From positions 1 through 64,000 of the forward strand of contig JAFTWE010000047.1 in NCBI GenBank assembly GCA_017465465.1: a stretch of DNA of 64,000 bases. Reading direction: 5' to 3'. Under the pieces are notes generated by a model. It searched no databases. It was given only the letters and a program-made list of their open reading frames with translations, and was not told where the DNA came from. Positions 8,724 through 16,914 of this stretch are shown one piece after another. Each line of letters begins with the position of its first letter. Position 1 is the first letter of the stretch. The stretch is from Clostridia bacterium (lineage in GTDB: Bacteria; Bacillota; Clostridia; Oscillospirales; Acutalibacteraceae). Position numbers and translations under genes: made by a program.

Positions 8724-10949
8724 TTATCTGAAAATTCCAACAATCAAACCGATTATATTGACAAAGATTGCTGAAATCAGCTCGAGAACATTATCGATGT
8801 TTTTGATTTCAGGGGTGAAGTCTGCTTTAACATCTTCCGATGAGGGGGTAAAGGTAATATTATCAAGTGTCAGCTCGGCATCTTCGTCTGATTTTGAGTC
8901 AAACACAAATTCAATTTCTCTGACGGTGTCAAGCCTTTCATTGGTGTAGCCGATTCCGCCCTCGTTGCCGTTGAGATAAATTCTGTTAAGGTTAAGGGTT
9001 ATTTTGTGCCATGCTCCGTCTGCGGGAATAACCGCTTGGGGTGTTCGTGTGCCGTCAACCTCGGGGGCATACCACGAAACAGCGTTTACATAAAATCTTA
9101 CACCCTTGAGAGTGATATCGTTCTGAGAGCTGTTTTTAACATAGAAGCTCATTGTGCCGTAATCGGTATAATCACAGTCAACGTCGTAAAAGCTCTTGGT
9201 TTCAATTCCGTCTTCATAGGTCAATATCGGATTTACGGAAAATTTGCTTAACTCGGAGTTCTTTTTGATGTTGAGGCCGTCGTTGCTGAATGAAATGTCT
9301 GCATCTTTGCCTTCCCATGTGGGGTAATTTCCGCTGTAGGTGTCACCCTGAATGTGCCATATTTTGTCGGTGCTGCAATTTGTCCAAGGATTATCAATCC
9401 AATAATGTGTACCCACGGATTCATCGGTTACAAATATGCTTACGGGCAATGCGAGCTCACCGTTTTTTGTGGCATAAAGGTTGGCGTTACCGTTGTTGGT
9501 GTAATATGCGTAGCTTGCCGAAACAGGGCTTTTGATATCATCATTCCAGACTCTTACGGTGTCAGATGATACGATTTCTGCATTTGCCTGAACATAGATT
9601 CCGTCATCACCGCAAACAGCAAAGCCATTAAGAACGCTTCCCTTTGCCTTTAAGCCGTCACCCACATTGTTGAGGGTAACATAAAGGCTTGAATTTTTAA
9701 TTTCTGCTGATTTAACTGTGGCGGCGGAGTAGGAGCTGTGCTGATTATAAACCAGACCTTGTGCCGCGAATGCCATTCTTTCGCCCACTTCTTTTTTACA
9801 TTCGGGGTGTATTGAGCCTGCCGCGGGGATATATGTAAGAGGAACATCATAGATTGAAACAACAGCTCTTGAATCAGCTTCATCCTTTTGCATTTCGGTA
9901 AAAGCAATGTTTCTGTTCAAAAAGTTTGTGTTGTCATTGTCATAGTAAAATGAAGCGAGCTGAGTGTAAATTACAGGCAAAAGACCGCCCTGGTAATTAA
10001 AAAGCTCTGAATATGTCTTTTGCATAAGGTCAAAGGCGGCGGCGTATTCATCGTCATTCCATCCGATGTCGGATTCGCCCTGATACCAAATCATACCTGA
10101 AATTGAAAAATCCTTGATGCCTTCCATTTTTAAATTGTAGTTGGCAGCCATATCGTGATAAACATATATGTCGGACTCGTTCCAGCTGTTCTTGTCAATA
10201 TAAGTATCTCGTGAAACAAGAGCATTTTTAACAACAGGGTCAGATTCAATAGCTTCTCTTGAAAGCCAGGTGGCAATGGTTGTGCCGCCAAGGGGAACAT
10301 TGATAATTCCTACGGGAACATCAATATTTTGGGCTAATTCTTCTGCAAAGAAATAGGCAACCGCACTTATACCGTAAATGGCAGGATTTTCACCGTCAAG
10401 CCAACAGGCACCGGGAATGTTCCTCTGCGGCTCTGCAGGAACAAGCTCTGCTGAGCCGTTGTATTCTGGAATGCCGGGAACATATAACACGCGAAGCCAT
10501 TTGCTGAGCTTCTGCGAGGCGGTGCACATTTCCAGACCGTATTTTGCCTGACCAAGGGGATATTGCATATTACTCTGGCCGCTTGCCAGCCACAGCTCAC
10601 CAAAAACTATGTTGTTAAGAGCTTTAAATTCGTTTCCGTTTACCTGAAGAACGATTTTATATTCTTTATATCCGCCCGCAGGAGCATTTACGGGAACAGA
10701 AAATTCACCGCTTGCATTAACTGCGGCCTCACTTTCAAAAATAGCTGTGTCGCCGTCATAAAGAGTGAGTGAAATCTCATCACCCGGCGTGCCTGTGCCT
10801 GAAATAAAGGTGGTTTTGTTTTGCTCAAGGAGCATACCGTCGCCGTAAACTGTATAAAGCTCGGGTGCAGTGCCCTGAGCATAAGCAAGGGGCAGACAGC
10901 TGAAAATCATAATAACAGCAAGAATAATCGAAACTATTTTTGTTCTCAT
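8724..10949 (-). CDS. Secreted sialate O-acetylesterase-like protein
   Basis: This SGNH-type carbohydrate esterase would remove acetyl groups from sialic acid or other sugars outside the cell, as a gut bacterium feeding on host or plant glycans would need. The start at 10949 has a GGAGG site and gives 741 residues with a clear signal peptide (MRTKIVSIILAVIMIFSCLP then AYA). The promoter's -10 lies inside the longer open frame, which rules out a start further upstream. The nucleophile motif GQSNM is at about residues 124-128, and a later block IWYQGESD is typical of the family. Residues of about 530-700 look like a jelly-roll carbohydrate-binding module. The C-terminus ends in a hydrophobic segment (VNIIGLIVGIFR), which is unusual and could hold the protein to the membrane. 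Confidence 0.87.
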   Translation of the reverse strand: MRTKIVSIILAVIMIFSCLPLAYAQGTAPELYTVYGDGMLLEQNKTTFISGTGTPGDEISLTLYDGDTAIFESEAAVNASGEFSVPVNAPAGGYKEYKIVLQVNGNEFKALNNIVFGELWLASGQSNMQYPLGQAKYGLEMCTASQKLSKWLRVLYVPGIPEYNGSAELVPAEPQRNIPGACWLDGENPAIYGISAVAYFFAEELAQNIDVPVGIINVPLGGTTIATWLSREAIESDPVVKNALVSRDTYIDKNSWNESDIYVYHDMAANYNLKMEGIKDFSISGMIWYQGESDIGWNDDEYAAAFDLMQKTYSELFNYQGGLLPVIYTQLASFYYDNDNTNFLNRNIAFTEMQKDEADSRAVVSIYDVPLTYIPAAGSIHPECKKEVGERMAFAAQGLVYNQHSSYSAATVKSAEIKNSSLYVTLNNVGDGLKAKGSVLNGFAVCGDDGIYVQANAEIVSSDTVRVWNDDIKSPVSASYAYYTNNGNANLYATKNGELALPVSIFVTDESVGTHYWIDNPWTNCSTDKIWHIQGDTYSGNYPTWEGKDADISFSNDGLNIKKNSELSKFSVNPILTYEDGIETKSFYDVDCDYTDYGTMSFYVKNSSQNDITLKGVRFYVNAVSWYAPEVDGTRTPQAVIPADGAWHKITLNLNRIYLNGNEGGIGYTNERLDTVREIEFVFDSKSDEDAELTLDNITFTPSSEDVKADFTPEIKNIDNVLELISAIFVNIIGLIVGIFR

Positions 10950-10983
10950 AGCTTTTTCCTCCAAAAGGTAAACTTTCAAAAGT

Positions 10984-11012
10984 ATAATATCACCTGCAAA
11001 AATTGATGTCAA
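10984..11012 (-). promoter_or_regulatory. Sigma-A promoter for the esterase gene
   Basis: On the minus strand TTGACA (11007-11012) is followed after 17 bases by TATTAT (10984-10989). Transcription would begin near 10977, about 28 bases before the chosen ATG. Confidence 0.65.
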
Positions 11013-11017
11013 CCTAT

Positions 11018-11045
11018 TTGCATTTTTTCTTCGGTGTGGTATAAT
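11018..11045 (+). promoter_or_regulatory. Sigma-A promoter for exoA
   Basis: TTGCAT (11018-11023) is followed after 16 bases by TATAAT (11040-11045). It is back to back with the esterase promoter, so the two genes share a 60-bp divergent control region. Confidence 0.6.
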
Positions 11046-11080
11046 AACTCCGTATGATTTTATTTTGACGGAGGTGCATT

Positions 11081-11836
11081 ATGCCAAAGCTCATATCTTG
11101 GAATGTAAACGGCATAAGAGCCTGTATAACCAAGGGCTTTACGGATGCCTTTCACGCTCTTGATGCAGACATTTTTTGCTTGCAGGAAACAAAGCTTCAG
11201 CAAGGGCAGCTTGAGCTCCCCCTTGACGGATATCATCAGTATTGGAGCTATGCCGAGAAAAAGGGCTATTCGGGCACGGCGGTTTTTACTAAAGAAGAGC
11301 CCATGAGCGTAACCGAGGGTGTCGGTGTTCCCGAGCTTGACACCGAGGGCAGAATGCTCACCCTTGAATTTCCGTCATACTATTTTATAACGGTGTATGT
11401 GCCAAATGCACAGGACGGGCTTAAAAGAATTGACCACCGTTGCAAATGGGAAGATGCTTTCAGAGAAAGGGTGTCACTTCTCCAAAAGAGCAAGCCTGTT
11501 ATCATCTGCGGTGATTTGAATGTTGCCCATAAAGAAATTGACCTTAAAAACCCCAAGGCAAACGAGGGCAATGCAGGATATTCTAAGGAAGAAAGGGAAA
11601 AGTTCCAACAGCTTCTTGACGCGGGCTTTATTGATACCTTCCGCTATTTTAACCCTGATTTGGAGGGTGCATATTCCTGGTGGTCATACCGCTTTAAGGC
11701 GAGGGAGCGAAATGCAGGCTGGCGCATAGACTACTTCCTGGTGTCAGATTATTTTAAAGAAAATCTCGTTTCTGCCGCTATACATTCTGAAATTTACGGC
11801 TCAGACCATTGCCCGGTTGAGCTTGTTATAAGGTGA
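11081..11836 (+). CDS. exoA: Exodeoxyribonuclease III / AP endonuclease
   Basis: This cytosolic base-excision-repair nuclease cuts DNA at abasic sites and trims 3' ends. Its 251 residues fit the Xth/ExoA family (endonuclease/exonuclease/phosphatase fold). Visible catalytic blocks are ISWNVNGIRA, LQETKLQ (metal-binding Glu), VYVPNAQDG, CGDLNVAHKEIDL (Asp/Asn), SWWSYRFKARERNAGWRIDY and GSDHCPVEL (catalytic Asp-His). A GGAGGTG ribosome-binding site precedes the ATG. The stop overlaps a possible GTG start of the next gene, so the two are likely cotranscribed. Confidence 0.95.
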   Translation: MPKLISWNVNGIRACITKGFTDAFHALDADIFCLQETKLQQGQLELPLDGYHQYWSYAEKKGYSGTAVFTKEEPMSVTEGVGVPELDTEGRMLTLEFPSYYFITVYVPNAQDGLKRIDHRCKWEDAFRERVSLLQKSKPVIICGDLNVAHKEIDLKNPKANEGNAGYSKEEREKFQQLLDAGFIDTFRYFNPDLEGAYSWWSYRFKARERNAGWRIDYFLVSDYFKENLVSAAIHSEIYGSDHCPVELVIR

Positions 11837-11841
11837 TAAAT

Positions 11842-13095
11842 ATGAAAACTGCACACAAAGTTTTAATCGTAATTTTATCTGTTGCGCTTGTGATTTCTGC
11901 CGCGGCTCTCGGCCTGAGCTACTTTGCCGGCGGAGATTCAGACGGCAACATTCAGCTTATTCCTGACGGCGCATATAAGGGTGAAAGTGTTGAGCTTGTC
12001 TGCCCACAGTCGCTTGTTACGGAATATCCTCTTGTTCAGTCGGATATTGACAATATTTTTTATTGCCTGAAGCCTGACGGAAGCGTTGAATTTTATGAAT
12101 TGGGTCAGAATATGCTTTCAAAATATACAGGCGAGGTCAACACGGTTGAATTAAAACCCGAATGCACTTATTACAAAATCCCTCTTACCGTTTATTACAT
12201 TGAGGTTGAGGGCAAAACCCTGGGCTACGGACTTTTTACCACCGAAAATTCAGATGCCAAGGTAAACCTTTATTCTTATGTTTTTGCAAAGCTTGTTGAT
12301 GCCCCTGCGGTTTACGGTCTTGACGGCAAGATGCTTCTTTTAAGCACCGATTCTGATGAGGCTTATTCAGCCGACAAAACCTACACAGAGGTTTTCAGCG
12401 TGAATATGAACAAGAAAAAATGCACAGCCATTACCGCTCAGCGTGACAGAAACGCCGACAAAACAGGCAGACTTTCAGAGCGCTGGTCAATGTTTACCGA
12501 CAGCTACCTTGCTTCGGTTTCTAAAAAGGCAGGTATGATTTCAGGCAGACTTTATGATGAAAGCACACAAATTTATGATGTGTATGACCTGAATTCAAGC
12601 CTTAACAAGCCTCAGGCAAAGGGAATGTACGGCACATTTTTGAGAGAAAGCGCTGACGGCGGATTGGTTTATATTAAGAAAACTGCCGACGGATTCAAGA
12701 GCGTTGAATACATAGCTCAGGAAAAAACCGTTGCCGAATTTAAGGGCGATTTTGAAAAGGACTTTGTTTTTGGCGGCGACTGGGTGTTTGACAAAAATGA
12801 AAAGAAGTTTACAAACCTTGTAACAGGCAAAACCGTTGACGGCAAAAAGCTTGATAACGGAATCACCGCGTTTTGTGTGAATGCCGACGGCTCTGAAATT
12901 GTTGCCGTACTGTCAAATGAAATAAACCAGGCGGTGTGCATTGTTACCCCTGACGGCAAGGTGAAGCAGTATGTGGGTGAGAATATTTATTCTCAAAGCA
13001 TTGACAATATGTGCTTTATCGGGTCTTCAAATGTGCTCACAACTGCCGTTACAAGTGACGGAGCTTGTGTAAATTACATAATAAGTGCTCAATAA
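11842..13095 (+). CDS. Unknown membrane-anchored extracytoplasmic protein
   Basis: A 417-residue protein with an N-terminal hydrophobic segment (about residues 5-28), no lipobox cysteine, and a long soluble part rich in short beta-type repeats with YGLDGK-, DGSEIVAVL- and DGKVKQY-like turns. That pattern suggests a beta-propeller-like fold outside the membrane. The ATG at 11842 has AAGGTGAT just upstream; a GTG at 11833 overlaps the exoA stop and is the alternative start. I do not recognise the family. Confidence 0.75.
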   Translation: MKTAHKVLIVILSVALVISAAALGLSYFAGGDSDGNIQLIPDGAYKGESVELVCPQSLVTEYPLVQSDIDNIFYCLKPDGSVEFYELGQNMLSKYTGEVNTVELKPECTYYKIPLTVYYIEVEGKTLGYGLFTTENSDAKVNLYSYVFAKLVDAPAVYGLDGKMLLLSTDSDEAYSADKTYTEVFSVNMNKKKCTAITAQRDRNADKTGRLSERWSMFTDSYLASVSKKAGMISGRLYDESTQIYDVYDLNSSLNKPQAKGMYGTFLRESADGGLVYIKKTADGFKSVEYIAQEKTVAEFKGDFEKDFVFGGDWVFDKNEKKFTNLVTGKTVDGKKLDNGITAFCVNADGSEIVAVLSNEINQAVCIVTPDGKVKQYVGENIYSQSIDNMCFIGSSNVLTTAVTSDGACVNYIISAQ

Positions 13096-13099
13096 ATTA

Positions 13100-13128
13100 T
13101 TGACAGATTACATTCAAGAGTTTAATAT
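13100..13128 (+). promoter_or_regulatory. Sigma-A promoter for proS
   Basis: A consensus TTGACA (13100-13105) is followed after 17 bases by TAATAT (13123-13128). Only about 30 bases separate it from the ATG, so there is no room for a T-box leader. Confidence 0.65.
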
Positions 13129-13162
13129 ATACATTGTTTAATTCAGGTTAGGAGAAATAAAA

Positions 13163-14884
13163 ATGAAAGTCAGCAAATTACTTTTAGAAACATTGAGAGA
13201 TGCTCCCGGCGATTGCATAATCGAAAGCCAGAAGCTTATGACAAGAGGCGGCTATATGAAATATATGCACAACGGCATATATTCACTTTTTGCCCCTACA
13301 AAGAGAATGGCAAAAAAGATTGAAAATATTATCCGCGAAGAGATGGACAGAATCGACGGTCAGGAGGTTATGTTCCCCGTTGTTATGCCCGCTTCTCTTT
13401 GGGAAGAATCAGGCAGATACACATCTATCGGCAGTGAAATGGCACGCTTTAAGGACAGAAGCGGTAACGATGTTGTTCTCGGTATGACTCATGAAGAAGC
13501 TGCAGTTCACCTTGCAAGAAACACAGCTAACTCATACTCACATTATCCCTTTATGATTTATCAGATTCAGACCAAGTTCCGCGACGAACCGAGATGCCGC
13601 GGCGGTCTTATCCGTGTTCGTGAGTTCACAATGAAAGACGCTTATTCCTTCCACACCTCTCAGGAGGATTTGGAGCAGTATTATGAGCGTTGCTATGAAG
13701 CTTATGAGCGCATCTTCAAGCGCGCAGGCGCAAAAAATGTGGTTGCCGTTAAGAGTGACTCAGGTATGATGGGCGGCAGCATTTCTCACGAATTTATGCT
13801 CCTTGCCGATATCGGTGAAGATACCCTTGCAATCTGCCCCGAGTGCGGATACAAGGCTAATATGGAAGCTGCAGATGTTAAGGTTGAAAATGAAAGCGGT
13901 GAGATGGAAGAGCTTAAGAAAATCCACACTCCCGATGTTAAAACAATCGACGAGCTTTGTGATTTCCTTTCAATCCCGGCAACAAAGCTTTGCAAGGCAG
14001 TTGTATATCAGAAAAACCTTACAGATGAATACATAATTGTATTTATCAGAGGTGACCTCGATGTTAATGAAACAAAGCTTCGCAACTTCATCGGTGAAGA
14101 AATTCACCCCGCAATCATCACAGAAGAAAGCGGCATTGTAGCAGGCTTTATCGGCGCAGTTAATCAGAAAGCAAAGGCTCAGCTTGTTTTTGATTCATCA
14201 CTTATCGGCCTTGAAAGCACAGTTTGCGGCGCAAACGAGGTTGACTATCACTATGTAGGCTTCAATGTTAAGCGTGACTTCGGTGAAGTGGAATATGTTG
14301 ATGTTGCCAAGATTTTTGAGGGTGCAATCTGCCCCTGCTGCGGTAAGAAGTCAATCACAATTTCAAACGGTATTGAGGTTGGTAACATCTTCCAGCTCGG
14401 TACAAAATACACAAAGAGCATGGATATGACATATCTTGATTCAAACGGTGTTGCTCAGCATCCGATTATGGGCTGCTACGGTATCGGCGTGGGCAGACTT
14501 ATTGCTTCAATCTGCGAAGAAAGCCACGATGATTACGGTCCAATCTGGCCGATTTCAATTGCTCCCTGGCAGGTTCAGATTTGCAATCTCCGCAAAAAGA
14601 ATGAAGAGGTTTCTGCTGTTTGCGAAAAGCTTTATGACGATTTGCAGAAAAACCATATTGAAGTTCTTTATGATGACCGTGATATGCGCCCCGGCTCAAT
14701 GTTTGCCGATGCAGACTTGTTCGGTATCCCCGTAAGAGTTGTTGTAAGCCCCAAGACCTGCGAAAAGGGTATTGTTGAGGTTTCTTACAGAGATAAGAGC
14801 TTCAAGGGTGAAATTCCTATGGACACAGCCGCCGAGGAAATCACAAAAATGGTCAACGACCTTATGAAAGAGTTTGATATATAA
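13163..14884 (+). CDS. proS: Prolyl-tRNA synthetase, bacterial type
   Basis: This class II synthetase charges tRNA-Pro. The 573-residue length and an insertion between motifs 2 and 3 (about residues 225-390, the YbaK-like editing domain that removes mischarged Ala) identify the bacterial form. Visible blocks are PVVMPASLWEESGR, GMTHEEA, TKFRDEPRCRGGLIRVREF (motif 2) and GCYGIGVGR (motif 3), followed by the anticodon-binding domain. The ribosome-binding site is TTAGGAG. It stands alone, with its own promoter and terminator. Confidence 0.96.
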   Translation: MKVSKLLLETLRDAPGDCIIESQKLMTRGGYMKYMHNGIYSLFAPTKRMAKKIENIIREEMDRIDGQEVMFPVVMPASLWEESGRYTSIGSEMARFKDRSGNDVVLGMTHEEAAVHLARNTANSYSHYPFMIYQIQTKFRDEPRCRGGLIRVREFTMKDAYSFHTSQEDLEQYYERCYEAYERIFKRAGAKNVVAVKSDSGMMGGSISHEFMLLADIGEDTLAICPECGYKANMEAADVKVENESGEMEELKKIHTPDVKTIDELCDFLSIPATKLCKAVVYQKNLTDEYIIVFIRGDLDVNETKLRNFIGEEIHPAIITEESGIVAGFIGAVNQKAKAQLVFDSSLIGLESTVCGANEVDYHYVGFNVKRDFGEVEYVDVAKIFEGAICPCCGKKSITISNGIEVGNIFQLGTKYTKSMDMTYLDSNGVAQHPIMGCYGIGVGRLIASICEESHDDYGPIWPISIAPWQVQICNLRKKNEEVSAVCEKLYDDLQKNHIEVLYDDRDMRPGSMFADADLFGIPVRVVVSPKTCEKGIVEVSYRDKSFKGEIPMDTAAEEITKMVNDLMKEFDI

Positions 14885-14891
14885 ACAACAA

Positions 14892-14935
14892 AAGCACAAC
14901 CCGGGTTAATCCGTCGGTTGTGCTTGCTTTTTTTC
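14892..14935 (+). terminator. Intrinsic terminator after proS
   Basis: AAGCACAACC (14892-14901) pairs with GGTTGTGCTT (14916-14925), followed by GC and a run of T. It overlaps the 3' end of the convergent tadA gene. Confidence 0.85.
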
Positions 14936-15376
14936 TCTTAACTTTTTAAAAAAATCACTCAGCAGTGAGGAGGCTTCGTCAGCTCTGAAGCCGCTTTCAA
15001 TTTCGGGCTTGTGGTTATACGGCAAATCAAAAAGATTTATTACCGATTGGCACGACCCTGCCTTTTGGTCGCTTGCGCCGTAGGTCACTTTTTTGAGGCG
15101 TGAGTTTATTATTGCACCTGCACACATAGGGCAAGGCTCAAGGGTAACAAACATTTCACATTGCCAAAGTCTCCAGCCTCCAAGGTTTGTGCACGCGTCA
15201 TTGATTGCCTCAATCTCGGCGTGGGCAAGGGCGTTTTTGCTTTTTTCACGGCGGTTTCTGCCTCTGCCCACAATTTCACCGTTAAGGGTAATTACCGCGC
15301 CCACGGGTACCTCGCCCTCCTCCGCGGCCTGACGGGCAAGGGCAAAAGCCTCGCTCATAATTTCATTTTTATCCAT
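14906..15376 (-). CDS. tadA: tRNA-specific adenosine deaminase
   Basis: It converts wobble adenosine 34 to inosine in tRNA-Arg(ACG). The zinc-dependent deaminase signature is complete: His52-Ala-Glu54 and PCPMC with Cys82 and Cys85. The 156-residue length is typical. Its 3' end, with codons for the last residues, runs into the proS terminator from the other strand. The gene follows the CPBP protease by nine bases and is probably cotranscribed with it. Confidence 0.94.
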   Translation of the reverse strand: MDKNEIMSEAFALARQAAEEGEVPVGAVITLNGEIVGRGRNRREKSKNALAHAEIEAINDACTNLGGWRLWQCEMFVTLEPCPMCAGAIINSRLKKVTYGASDQKAGSCQSVINLFDLPYNHKPEIESGFRADEASSLLSDFFKKLREKKQAQPTD

Positions 15377-15385
15377 AAAAATTAC

Positions 15386-16750
15386 CTAAAACATCAGAAG
15401 ATTTGAAACAAAAGAGGTAATCAGCAGAATGACCGTAACTGCAATTATAACATAAAGGCTTTTTCTGTAAAGGCTTTTGCTTTCAAGCTCTTTTGAATGA
15501 AGAATTTTGTAAATCATATAAAGTGTTGCCCCGAGCACCGCCGCCAGCGCACCGTAAAGGAAAAGGTATCCGCCGAAAGAGGTGACGGTAACTGTTTGCA
15601 TTGCAGAAAGAATGAGAATCACCATTCCGCCCACAACGGTTGGGGTTGAGCAGTAAAGTGCAACCTTTGTTTTGAGGTTGAGGCTGCTTGAGGGGAGCCT
15701 GTTAAGCTGACGGTTGTTGGCTTTTAAATAACGCCTTACACAAAATGCAAAAAGAAGTGATGTGAGAATATACGGCGTTGAATTGTCGCCCTCATAAAGT
15801 GAATAAACAAATGAAATAAACAGAAAAACTGCGGCAGAAGCGAAAAGGAACTTTCTTTCAGATTTTGGAGCAAAGGTGATGCCAAGGCTGTAATGAGGCT
15901 CCTTGATAAACTTGAATCCGCAGTATATGCCTGCCGCCAGAAGAGCCACAATCATACCTGAAAGAATCACGCTTATAACAGGATTTTCAAGCGCCGCCGT
16001 AGAAATAACCGACAAGAGGTTGTTTGCGGCGTGAATTGCAATGGAGGTCCACAGCGATTTGGTGGAAATTGCGAAATAGCCAAGCACAATACCTGCCACA
16101 AATGCAAAGGGAATCTGAAGCATATTGCTGTGCATAATAGCAAAAATAATTGCCGACATTATAATTGCAAAGCGGTCACCGTATTTGCGAAGGGGAGGCA
16201 TAACAATGCCCCTTATAGCAACCTCCTCAACAATGGCAGGGATAATTGCAACCTCAAAGGCAAAAAGAAGATATTCTAAAAAATTAGCCGGATTTTCGGT
16301 GGGGTAGTTGGAAAATTCAATATCATAGGTAGACACAAAGCCTGAAAATCCGCTTGTGATATAGTTGCCGGCAAAAACTGCCGCTGTGCCTGTTACCAAG
16401 GCGTAAAGAAACGACTTTTTTGAAACGGGAGCATCAAGGCACATACAAACAGCCTTGTCCTCAGGGGAATAAAACCGCATTATCACCGTAAAGGGAACAT
16501 ATATTCCGAAAATGCTCAGAAGAATTGTAAGCAGAGCATTGAGCAAAAAGCTCGGCTCACCTTGAGAGCTGATGCCTATCACAACAAAAGAAAAAATATA
16601 CTGAACAAGAATAAAGCTCAGAACACCTGCGCCCGCAAGCATACTCAGCTTTGTCAGGTGCCTAGCGTCGCGGTTAATAAACGGGTCCTTCGGTGTGAAG
16701 GGATTATTATAATTTTCATAAGTGCCGTAATAGTTTTGATTGACGCTCAT
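15386..16750 (-). CDS. CPBP-family intramembrane glutamic protease
   Basis: A multi-pass membrane protein of 454 residues with at least ten hydrophobic stretches. The CPBP/Abi (CAAX-protease-like) core is visible: EEVAIRG near residue 173 (the EExxxR motif), then FAIMHS and a later SIAIHAANN histidine. Bacterial relatives process peptides such as bacteriocins or signals within the membrane; the substrate here is unknown. The C-terminal half adds further membrane segments beyond the core domain. Confidence 0.85.
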   Translation of the reverse strand: MSVNQNYYGTYENYNNPFTPKDPFINRDARHLTKLSMLAGAGVLSFILVQYIFSFVVIGISSQGEPSFLLNALLTILLSIFGIYVPFTVIMRFYSPEDKAVCMCLDAPVSKKSFLYALVTGTAAVFAGNYITSGFSGFVSTYDIEFSNYPTENPANFLEYLLFAFEVAIIPAIVEEVAIRGIVMPPLRKYGDRFAIIMSAIIFAIMHSNMLQIPFAFVAGIVLGYFAISTKSLWTSIAIHAANNLLSVISTAALENPVISVILSGMIVALLAAGIYCGFKFIKEPHYSLGITFAPKSERKFLFASAAVFLFISFVYSLYEGDNSTPYILTSLLFAFCVRRYLKANNRQLNRLPSSSLNLKTKVALYCSTPTVVGGMVILILSAMQTVTVTSFGGYLFLYGALAAVLGATLYMIYKILHSKELESKSLYRKSLYVIIAVTVILLITSFVSNLLMF

Positions 16751-16859
16751 AAAAAATACCTCGAAAAATGTTTGTAGTTATATTATACCTATATTTTTTG
16801 ATTATTCAAGCCCAAAACACGCCTACTATTTTAATAAAGTGTAAACATTAAATAAATAC

Positions 16860-16888
16860 TTGTAATAAATTTTAAAATAGTATATAAT
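16860..16888 (+). promoter_or_regulatory. Sigma-A promoter for the following membrane protein gene
   Basis: TTGTAA (16860-16865) is followed after 17 bases by TATAAT (16883-16888). Confidence 0.65.
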
Positions 16889-16914
16889 TGTATGGTAATA
16901 AAGGAGTTGATTTA

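Noticed and set aside
15386-16750. Phage-abortive-infection protein (because CPBP proteins are sometimes called Abi)
   Set aside because: The CPBP family name overlap is historical; the motifs indicate an intramembrane protease and there is no defence context.
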